In this document: one piece after another, positions 36,451-47,700 of the stretch | How the letters are laid out: every line of letters begins with the position of its first letter | Numbering within the stretch: the first letter of the stretch is position 1 | Source: Apostichopus japonicus | Lineage: Eukaryota; Echinodermata; Holothuroidea; Aspidochirotida; Stichopodidae | Length of the DNA: 64,000 nucleotides | Reading direction: 5' to 3' | NCBI RefSeq assembly: GCF_037975245.1 | Contig: NC_092583.1 | Span: forward strand, 10,140,764 to 10,204,763 | The notes under the pieces: model-generated | What the model saw: only the letters and a program-made list of their open reading frames with translations | Databases searched by the model: none | Told to the model about the DNA's origin: nothing | Made by a program: the position numbers and the translations under genes

Positions 36451-38599
36451 AGCATATACTCTATGCAGAGATTTATAAGTAATGAATCCATATAGTTGGC
36501 TATAAGAGAAAGTATACCATTCATACAGAGTGCACTTATAGTACAAGTACGCAATTCATGCAAAGTGTATTTACATGTATGTAATTCATATAGAGTACTA
36601 TATAGAAGTAGTGATTTAAATATATAGAGGGCCAAGCATGTAATTTATATTTCGTGTTATTAGACTATATGTATTCCATATACATAGTACGACCATTACA
36701 ATTTTGTGAAATCATATACGCTGATTAGAGGGGATATCTTAGACCGGCTATACTTCCTTTATCATTATGAATTAGCAACTGTTGACCGAAGCAAACGGGG
36801 TGAGGTGGAGGCGTTGGGATGGGGGAAATGATGTCGTGAAGAATTAGTACCATTTCAGGCCGTATAGGGGTTGGGTGGGGTAGGTGACAAAGTAGTACAA
36901 TAAGGAATTAAAACATCTCTGTAGTCTTCTTGCAATGTTTAAGGGGACGCGAAAACTAAATGTTCCATGAATCGTTCATGATATGTGTTAAGCAGCACAA
37001 ATTGGTCTCTTTTATATTTTGTGCCATCATTTTAAAAATATAAGACGACGAATATTGTTCCGAGGATGTAAACTTCAGTCCTTTTTGCATGGGTGGGGGA
37101 GGAGGGTGGGGGGAGAGAGGGGAGGTTCCAGTAATTATATGTTGACGTAATTTATTTCTCTCTCGCCTTACTTTATACATTTCTCTTTTATTTACATGTT
37201 TCGTTTCTGAAAACTTCAAATACATATAAGCCTTTTATACTCTTCACTTCAAGAAAGGATATCATAATTTAAACCAAATGTTATAGTATTTGGGGTTTTC
37301 TATTAATCAGATTCTCTGACAAATATATATGTTACAATCAAATTGGTTGAATAAATAGATATGTCTTTTATAGAACAAATGTTAAAATACCAAAGATTCT
37401 TAAATAATACGTAAAGCCAAAGTCATACACTCACAAAAATTTATAAACACAGAACGCATCGTCGATTATCTTTTATATTTCATACACCTACTTTTTTCTC
37501 TAAGATTGTTGAATTAAACATATACATACAGTTACTGATATTAATTAATATTATATAACTATTTACTTCAGTGACGAAACCAAAGCCTTCTCTAGGTCGC
37601 CGCCCGGAAAGTTCAAAGGTCACCAGTATTAGCCCCAAATTTTAGCACACTACAAAAAGTACTTTCCTGGGAGGCTCTGAAAATAAAATCACAATTGATC
37701 GATATCTCTACTACATCTTTCTTTTTACTAAATGTAACTTAATTAGCAATTAATTAATTATTTAATGAATTAATTAAACCATGCAATTTCTCAACATTTT
37801 CGTCCCCAGTCACTTTTTCTGTTAGTATTAATCACATGTTAACATTGAAAACGCATTTGAAAGTTTCCAAAACATTTCTACTTTTGCTCTCATATTTGAA
37901 AATGAAATATTTAGTCAAGTTATTGAGCTATATTGTAAGCAATGTATTGTTAGAATCAACAACAAAAAAGCATCGTAATTAGTCTTTCAAGATCAACTCA
38001 AAAAGTTAATTAAGGAGTTAAGGGTGTGAGAAAGTTAAAAAAATCCCATCTGCAGTATTTTAATTTATATACGTTGTTTAGAATGATACGTGGAAGGGTA
38101 GAAACAGGTGTTACTTTCAATATTATCCCTACAGGATGTTCTGATGCACAATATATTAGTATATAAGAAACCTGACGCACTCGTTACACACAGAGAATAC
38201 ACTACTGTAAATCCTTAAAAGTTCTGTACCACTGTAAAAACTGGATCGTGTTGATAAATCGGTAGCATGTTGTGCTATTATAAGATTAAAGTAACAACTG
38301 AGGATATGCATGTGTAATCCTAACAAATGTATCAAGTTTGGTTAGGTTTGCGTGCGACTGGAGCGAGTCTATGGAAAGTGAGAGCAGCAGACAGTCGTAA
38401 CTTACATTTTAGCTATGGTTGATGCAGTTGTTGGAATTACAGTTGTTTTTTCATACATATATATTTTTTTTATTTTTTTTTATTATAATTACACATTAGG
38501 TAAGTAACATTTACAGTAGTTACTGTAATCTCTGTGTGATATCAGGTGTGTCTGACGAGGAGGTGTCAGGCGAGGCTATACAGCCACGAGGCGCTCGAA

Positions 38600-38748
38600 A
38601 AGATAATAAAGGGCCCAGGGAAAATATGGAAGATAATAAAGGCCCGGGGGAAAGTATGGAAGATGAGACGGGCCCCGGGAAATATGGAAGGGAAGGGAAG
38701 GGAAGGAAAATGTAAGAAAAAGTGTATTATCTTTTTCATAATACACTT
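38600..38748. repeat. Three ~30 bp tandem copies followed by a perfect hairpin
   Basis: AGATAATAAAGGGCCCAGGG-type units with GGGCCC/GGGGCCC cores occur at 38600-38690. At 38720-38748 AAGTGTATTAT and ATAATACACTT form an 11 bp perfect stem with a 7 nt loop. Function unknown. Confidence 0.6.
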
Positions 38749-39198
38749 AAGGAAAGTTTGATGAGTGAAATAGAAAAAAAGAGGTGCTGGGCCCAGTGAC
38801 GTGGTTGTCCCCGGGACCCGAGTGGAGCCTCTGACTGTGCACTTTATTATCTTCAAAGTGAGAAGATTGAAATAAAAGAGCACACTTGGTGTTTTCCGTT
38901 CGGATGTGAGTTCCATTGCAGATACTTTTGGTGGTACTGTAGAAATCATAAACTTTCAAATTGCGATTAAAACTGTCGCATTTTGTTTGACTTGTGTCAG
39001 TCACAAAAATACAATCAAAGGACCTTTCGGGATCTGATGTCATTTTATTTCTCTTCTTACAGTTTCCTATTGTTTTTTGTGATATCAAGAATTATGACCT
39101 TTTACTTTATGAATGTCAATTTTGCTCTCTAATTTCGTTCTTGCAATTCATCAATATATATTCAAGATTTTCTGCTAATTCCTATTTTTATCTAATTA

Positions 39199-39204
39199 TT
39201 TATT
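39199..39204 (-). promoter_or_regulatory. Candidate poly(A) signal of gene B
   Basis: AATAAA on the minus strand about 500 nt after the stop codon. It is the first exact hexamer I find downstream. The region is AT-rich, so chance occurrence is possible. Confidence 0.3.
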
Positions 39205-39429
39205 AGAAACAAAATCACCTTGAAATTTTAATGCAGAAAACAGTGCAGTAAATTATCAGTATAACACAAGGGTATTTAAATCTATATTAATCATTATCCA
39301 TAATATGGAAAGCGTAGATATATTTTAACTACTATACAACATTCCATATACAACTTGTCATCCCACAAAATTATGTAAATATTCTGGGAAAAAAAAAATT
39401 ATTAACTTAAAATATTATATAAACACGAA

Positions 39430-39620
39430 CTTAAAATAAAGAAAAGAACATTAAGCCTCTCTATGAACTACCGTATATACTTAATGTTTTTATCACTATA
39501 CATAGTATAAATAATTTAATTTTAAACACGAATTTAATAAAAAGAAAAAAACATTAAGCCTCTCTATGAACTATATATACTTCATATTTTTATCACTATA
39601 CATAGTATAAATAATTTAAT
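39430..39620. repeat. Tandem duplication (~105 bp) in the gene B 3' flank
   Basis: ACATTAAGCCTCTCTATGAAC and TTTTATCACTATACATAGTA occur twice. If the 3' UTR extends to the AATAAA at 39199-39204, the duplication lies inside it. Confidence 0.75.
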
Positions 39621-39697
39621 TTTAGTATAAAAATTTGTATAAATTTTCTGATTGATAAATATAATAAATGGTTGATTGGACTGTACTATTCTGGCGG

Positions 39698-39791
39698 TTA
39701 GGAAGGAATCTTCTTAGATGTCACCACTACGCAATCGCTCATATCCACATTGCATCTGTTGTTACACCTTAAAGAGCCGATCGTCTGCAGT
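39698..39791 (-). CDS. Gene B exon 13: C-terminus and stop
   Basis: 94 nt, phase 2 in (acceptor AATTCCAG), stop TAA at 39698-39700. Reads [16 protein letters not shown], the usual ending of this repeat type (G-x-L-x-C...C-x-x-D...C). A second AG six bases further in (CTGCAG) would shift nothing before the stop but would lose two codons. Confidence 0.75.
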
Positions 39792-41719
39792 CTGGAATTA
39801 AAGAATGATGAAGACACATGGAGATAATTATTACTGAATTTAAAGCAAGTGAGTCGATTTGGGTGGTTTGTTGTCGTTGTTGGGGGGGGGGGTGGGGTCA
39901 TGTCACACTCCATTTCCTTTCGTATAATGACATTAATGTTGATCGTTCTCCACCCCACACTTTTTGTGGTTGGGAGTTCTTAATTGGGGTTGCTAAAGTA
40001 TACTTTCCCGTCTGTTTTTTATTGTTTAAATGTTTTATAAATAAACTACATCCCCACACGCGAATAAAAGCGTCCACATAAATGTATAAACATATTTTAA
40101 ATACGCATTAACATGGTTTTGAAAGCATTCTGCCCGGGTGAAGATAACCTGCCCCTTGGGCCGCATTTTGCCCAGCTTTACTTAGATCCGTCCCCAATTA
40201 GGATAACTCCATGTTGAGTTTTCTTGTCTTGTCTTATATTTGTCCTTGTCTCTGTATCGGTCTTGGTCCTACCTTACCTCTCTGTGCTTATTTTGTCTTT
40301 GATTGTTTTGTCTTTGTGTTGCCTCGCATTGTGCATAGTCTTGTTTATTTTTATTTTTTGTCTTGTCTTTTTTTTCATATTCATGTTTATAGTCTTTTCT
40401 TTTTACTTTTGCCTTGATTATTATATGCATACTATGGTTGGGCCCGCATGCATCATTCTATAAACAACGAATCAATAGTTTAACTAACTCATATCCACTA
40501 CAAGTCTAGAATTGAAACTTTCTACTGTAGCCTAATGTTCGAACGCATAGACTAAACATTGATCGCTTTTGGCTAAGATCATGTGTAGTATCTGTTCCCT
40601 TTCGAGGGGAATGGTGATGCACACCCGACGATGATCACATACAGTCACAGTCCCGGTGCAAGGGGACTGGGGCTGAGAGCCGGATCAGTCGTTTGGTATT
40701 TTGGTTTTCGTGCCCAGGTTCTTTCCTGGGCGACTTTTTTTTTTTAAAAAGTATTGATCAATTCTACGCGTCAGGCTTCCGTCGTGACGTCACGACCAGC
40801 TGCAGGCTTTAAAACGTAAACCACTTACTTTGGGAACGCAGTTGCACAAGTTTGGCCGTTGAAGTCAGAGCCATCGCACTCCTCCACACCAAGTCGATGA
40901 TACCCATCTCCACAGTACGCTCTGCGGCATCCTGTATAGATAGGGCGTAAAAAGCAGACCGTTCCAATTTCAATGGGGAATGTTTTGACCAATTATAAAT
41001 TAAATTTCCATGGGACCCTATAAGTTACATATGTCAACAGTAGAAAGCAATAACAAAGCGAAGAGAAATTTTACCGCAGAAGGAATTAACGATATTTTCT
41101 GTTCACTCCCCAAAGACATGGAATGATCTAACTATAGCTTATGCCGTTCTAATACTTACACCCGAACTTCAAGATGTCATTAACAATAAACTTAAATGAT
41201 ACCATACGTAAAAAGTGACCCAAAACTATGGGTCGCCATCCAAATATGGGTCGCCAGACTTTTAGGGTTGGTCAAAAGCCGGGTAGCGAACTAGGTAGAG
41301 AGTGGGACAATTTGGTTGGTTATCGTGTCCAGGGTCTATATCGTGGGTGACTGTTCTTAACAAGTTTAGCACAAACGGGGTATCATAACAAAATCTGTAA
41401 ATAATATTTCCAATAAAACTGACAGTCACTCCTCCCTGTGACGCGATATTTTGATAAATGAGTGCGCACTGTTGTATACTATACTTAACAGTCAATATGG
41501 AATCAACTCGGTCAATTTGCAGTGTAATCAATCAACAGGGAGTGAACACTGGGTGATTCTAGGGCCTCCGGAATTTATGCATGGGTTTGTTTCTAGCCTA
41601 GAAAATCGCGATTTGGACCGCCAGTCAGAAAGTTTGGAAAACATGCAGGGATATATATTACATGAAGCAACATATATAAGAGTAATTTAAGAACGCATGC
41701 GCACTATAGGTATATATAT

Positions 41720-41796
<77 letters not shown>

Positions 41797-44700
41797 GGTG
41801 TGTTTTCTTTACCTACGCAATCATCGTGTACATCATTGTTACCGTCGTCACACTGTTCGTGAAGTTCAATGATTCCGTTACCGCAATCTGCCTCCTTAAA
41901 AATATCACAAAAAGAACATCAAAATTAATTATAAATAGTTTGAAATTGTAACGAAAAGGAATTCAAGTCTAATGATAAACACATTACTATAAATAGGTCC
42001 AAGATTTTCCTTTTTGTTGGGGAGGGGGCCGGGGGGAGGGACTTTCGCAATGCTATTCCACTGCCATAACAGTGTTTGTGTCAATATGTAGTTTAGTGGG
42101 TTATATTCTCACATGTTCTCCAACAAGGTTAACACTGCATTAACAAGGCATTTCCCTAACATATATTCAAAATTTTCTTCAGAATAGTCACGAAACATTA
42201 AAGAAACAGCAAACGAAGATATAAAAACATTGGTTTGTTCTCTAAATATCACTTTAATTCGTTTGGTGGGGATTTTGTTTTTTTTACATCAGTTGAGGCT
42301 TATTTTCTCAAAATAATAAATAAATTCTCTTTGAATATTCCTTAGCAAAATAATATGAATACTAACCTGTATAATCGTCCCGTCATCACCCATGATCCCA
42401 ATATCCCCCTTATCCCCTTTTGGCCCTCTTGGGCCGGGGATTCCTTGGGGTCCAGGTGGACCTATGAGATTTTGTTTAACTTCTTCTAATGTGTCCTCTG
42501 CTATGAGGCAGTTCCACGATATATCATCACGGTAATATAATTTCTTGTCGTCCATACGATAGGCTATCACTGCTTCCGTTTGTATATTGTTCATTGCAGA
42601 CTCATTCGGAACTATGATAATTTGCTGTTGAAAAATATCAATGAAATTGTGAAATGTTAAAAACTTCAGCAAAAACAAGCAATAAGGAGACATAGAAAGA
42701 AAGGTATTACTGCTAATCTTGAACGATTTGAATATTTGACATTCTATAGTTACACATATATGCATGGATATGAACGATATGAGGTTCGGTTAGAAACCCT
42801 AACCGGCCCACTCCGTTATCATTCTTTCCTCTCGCGTGTACTTTTAGGCACATTTTCAAAGCGAATAGAAAACGTCCGCAAAATTGATCCATATTTGTCT
42901 GCCATTAAAATGATTTCACAGTGAATTTACAGTAAAAGTGGTTTCATTCCTTTGAACTCACTCTCGCCGAAAGTAAGATTCGATTGGATATTTGCGGTTA
43001 GAATACCCTTGCTATCTCCCCCCCCCCCCCCTCTTCCTTCGTATGGTATCATGCATGCATATGATTGCATAATATTACTCAGTAGGTAGAATTTCCATAT
43101 ACATAAATTATGCATGCAAACAATTTAGCATATTCTTCGTAAATTTCTTTCGTTTTTACTGAATAGTAGTCAAGATAAAAATAAAATGTATAGATATAAC
43201 TTGTTACCCCTTGAATTGCTGTTCCACCCGGTTCGCCTTTGGGCCCTTGTGGTCCCGGTGGACCAGCAGGTCCGATCTTGCCTGATACACCGCTTTGGCC
43301 TTGTGGTCCAGTTGCACCTGTCTCTCCTCTTTGTCCTGAAAGTTCAAGAATGACATGTACTGTACATAGCGTCATAAACGTTGATTTTGTGTTCTTACTG
43401 AACCTGTTTGACGGCTATACGTATTTTCCTGACCACAGAATATATATATATATAAAGCTCTGGATTTCTGACTAGAGGGCATCATTGACTTGGTCAATCC
43501 AAAGATTTATAACTGAAACATTTAAAAGAACAGCCAAGAAATATTCCTCAAGCCCTCGCAAGCCTCATGCCCGCCCCTCCCCCTCCCTGGAATTTTTACA
43601 TTGTTTAAACTTCCTGTTCGTACCATATCCGGTCGGTCCCTGAGGACCAGGTGGTCCTGGTAAACCATTTATTCCGGGTAATCCTTTCGGACCAATGGAA
43701 CCATTTGTACCCTGTGTTGCAAGGAAAATAAATAATTAAAGGGTAAGGACGCTTCGACAAAAGCGACATCACAACATACATAACAGCAATAACACCATCA
43801 AGGCTAGTCAAACAATGTGTGCTGACTTTCAAAACTTACTTAATGAGTAATGAGTATAGCCCTATTAGCCTACAAACACCTTTTCGCAGAACTGGTATGA
43901 ACCAGTTACCTAATCATTTATGTAAGAAAAAAAAAATCCTCCAATGTTTATGTTGGCAAAGTGCACTGCATTAATCATAGCAGATTTCCCATTTAAATCG
44001 GATCTTAGAAGGACCCTATCAACTCACATAATGGAAAATCGTGAGGAACATTTGAGCAGGGATTAAACACTGACCTTTTGAGGCTATTTTGCTTGTGTAA
44101 TAACCTACCCCAGAGGCGCAATCACCATTCGTGTCATGGGAGAGAGAGAGGGGGTTGGAGGGGGGGGGGGGTTATGGCATCCTTGTGCCTTTCCTAAATC
44201 ATGATTATGTTCGTTCATGTATGTGTATGTCTATCTGTCTGTTTATTGTTAATTATGTGTCCGCGTCTGAACGTATAACCCATGTACTTACAATTTTAAT
44301 GAAGTCACCAAAGACTAAGCATGAACACAAAAACGAAATCGGTATTTCATCGAGCTGATATATATATATATATATATAGGCTATATATATATATATATAT
44401 ATAGACACTCATGGAACCCCGTCCCTTTATGATCAGAATATGGTGTATACACGACCCATACCCGATAGCCAGGAATACTACTGAGTATGGAAGGACACCA
44501 AAGATGTAAAAAGCGGCACCAACAATTAAAGTGCTTGTGTCGTGTAACTTGTGAATTTTCTGTACACATGAGGGTTCACAGATGCCTGTACGGAGAGGGG
44601 GTGGGGAGGGGCGGTGGGTACGGCCTGGCTGCGAGCCTGCTGCAGCCATAGCAACGGTATGTAGAGTAGGGTATTAATAACAAAAGAGACTACAGATGTT

Positions 44701-47700
44701 TTTACATGCACAACATGCTAAGAATTTGACGAAAATTCCAATCTGCTCAATCTCATTTGTTAATTGCAAAATGCTTGACGATTTAGTTAAGCAATCTTAC
44801 ACGTCTTTTGTAATGTACTTTGGTCGTAGACACGAGTTGCAGTATGTTTACTTAAGATTTTAAGCTTGTAAATCTGTAACAATTGTTGACGAAACTGCTA
44901 CTCCCCTCTCTCTCTACAAACCACAGTGACTTTATAGTTGACTCAAAATCACAAGACTAACGAAGCAGAAATGAACAAAAAGGTTTAAAGTCTGACAGTT
45001 TAATTATAATTACTGATAAATAACTAATGGGCTGATTGTATATATGCTATGGGTATAAAAGTTTTTATGCTTCTGGTATAGTCCATTAAGTAAGGTACAT
45101 AAAACCTATTATGACAATATGTAAACACACCACATATATTCCATATCAAAACTGTAACAACTTTGAGTATCTATATAGATAGGGTTAATACATTGAATTC
45201 GATTCATTAATTTATTTAATAAAAGCTACATAAAAAAATATATATCTTGAGTCACCCCATCTCCCATTTCAAAAAAAAAGAAAGAAATTGTGCATGGCTA
45301 ATTTTCTCTCAAACTTATAACGCCCAATAAAGAGCTATCCGTTGAGTAGCTCTATTAAATTTATGGAATGTATACCAGTATAATATTACCTAATTTTGGC
45401 ATTCAAATATTTGCAATTCGTGCAATGTGTATACCCAGTCATATTTACCTAATATGGCATTCATTATATTTGCAATTCATGCCAACACGTATATACCAAA
45501 CAAAATACGTATTTAACATATTTAATTATTGGTCATCAATGCAAAACAATGCAGGTCACTTGTACTATGTATGATAAAATCATATATAACCTAAGCGGGC
45601 TATAGGCGATTGATTACTAAGCCACTCAAAAGTACCCCACGAACTATAGCCTGGTGCTAAAGAAATAACTTAACATTAGATAAGGCTAATTAATATTTAA
45701 ACAACAAAATCGGGGGTCAGATTTTGGTGGGAAGGTAACTTTGTAAAATACTGTTGACACTTGTTACTTAAAATGAGACTTCGAACCCAGTATACTCTCA
45801 GAACGATACTACTATGGTCACAAGTTAGTCGAAACACGTAACAAGTTAAGTAGGGCTATGCCGTCCGTTAGTTAGGCCGATTGCATATACACCAATGTAT
45901 CAGCATATAGCGAGTATACCGATATATACTGCTATTGGTGAACAAGGCCATCGAACGAACAGAACTTCATAATGAACAAGTCAATCAATCAGAAGACATT
46001 TATATATCGCCAAAATCAACAGAAAAGCTAAATGTACCATAGCGTGTACAACTTAGCCTTGGTCATTGGTAACTTGTCACACCTACACACCAAAGTGTGC
46101 GCAATTCAATCAATCTCTCCTGGGGCACCACAGTGCACCACAACCACGTGTCCCCGGGGACTTCCCATAGGGTGCAGCCACAAACCGGCGCACGCAACTA
46201 TATTTACAAGTTACCTCGCAAGTCCCCATTTATACACCTACAGGTTGAAGAGAGGCAATCGAGATAAAGTGCTTTACCCAAGGACACAACTCAATGATCT
46301 GGCCAGGGCTCGAACCTGTAATCCTTAGATCACCAGTCCAATGCCTTAACCACAACGCATTAATGCATGTTTTTTGTTGTTGTCAAATTGAACAATTTAA
46401 TTTATCTTTCCAAATTTCCTTTCCTTTTTGTATTGTAATCGGTTACACGCTTGCAAGCTCAGCTGGACAAGCTAATACCGATGCTTACCTTTTTCCCTCT
46501 AGGTCCAACCATTCCTCGTTCCCCCTTTTCCCCACTTGGGCCCTGGTCCCCTCTCATTCCGGAAGGACCCTGAAATTGAAGATGAAGTTATAGGCTATAT
46601 ATATAAATCAGGTATATAGTATGTTAAAACAAAGTGTGGGTGGGGGGTAGGTAGGTATACCCAACCCCCTGGATTCGCGCCTACCGCCCGTTATCCGTGA
46701 ACAGTTTTGTTAGTATATAACGTATAGAAGTCAATGATATAACATCCATTATGCAACGCTGTTTAGAATATAGCCTCTATAGCGTGCGCATATATCGGCG
46801 TGCACGTCACCCGCAAGTCAGTGTTATATCGTAGCGGGTAGATCAATTGAAGCTATCTTGCCGAGTTTACTAATATATTTAAAATATTTTATCTTGTTTT
46901 ATTTACTGATTCCATAAAACTTTGTCACATGATCGACTCGATTAATTATCTCTAAATGTGGACATCGTAAATCTCAATATTATGTTTATGCAAGCCATAA
47001 AATATGTTAGCTGTCATTAGTTCCAACAAAGTACTCCAACAAGTATTGTTCTTTTTTTTTCTTTTTTTTGATCAAAGACTTTTTTATCTATTCGTCATCA
47101 AAGCAATCCGCTGGTGTATTGGATATGTCTTGTTTGTGTAAAACGTACAAACTATTATGCAAGCCATAAAATATGTTAGCTGTCATTAGTTCCAACGAAG
47201 TACTCCAACAAGTATTGTTCTTTTTTTTCTTTTTTTTTTGATCAAAGACTTTTTTATCTATTCGTCAGCAAAGCAATCCGCTGGTGTATGGGATATGTCT
47301 TGTTTGTGTAAAACGTACAAACTAAACATATAGTAGTATTATTATTGATATCAGGGATATAAGAAATAAATTGGCCAATTAATGATGACATACAAGTTCA
47401 TAAAGTTATCAGTTACGGTGTGCATATTGAACACCTTTCTGGCGTAACAAATTTGTACTTCTGGCATTTTGCGCGCGAGTCAACATAGCATTTTACAAGG
47501 CCACGAGTTTGGTAAGAGTAAACACGTGGAACATACCTGAGGCCCAACTGGTCCTGGAGGACCTCTCATCCCAGGTACACCGGATGGACCCGTGTCACCA
47601 CGATCACCCTATCGAAGAGAAATGAAAAAGAAGAAGAAGAATCTGTTACTGAAGTTAAATAGAATCTACGCTAGTATCATTTCACTAATCACTATAAGCG

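Larger units (their letters stand above)
33428..39697. other. Intergenic region between gene B (3' end) and gene A (5' end)
   Basis: 6.3 kb with no supported gene. It contains the degenerate ~110 bp array (35100-36070), a palindromic element (36077-36450), 30 bp repeats with a hairpin (38600-38748) and a ~105 bp duplication in the gene B 3' flank (39430-39620). In 33640-35100 and 36700-38500 I see nothing beyond AT-rich DNA. Confidence 0.65.

Noticed and set aside
40211-40463. Hydrophobic plus-strand frames in the gene B intron
   Set aside because: Made of TTGTCTTGTC-type low-complexity sequence on the antisense strand, with no domain or conservation signal visible.
41262-41531. 89-codon minus-strand frame between exons 11 and 12 of gene B
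   Set aside because: No domain recognised, phase does not join with exons 11 or 12, and those two already join to each other.
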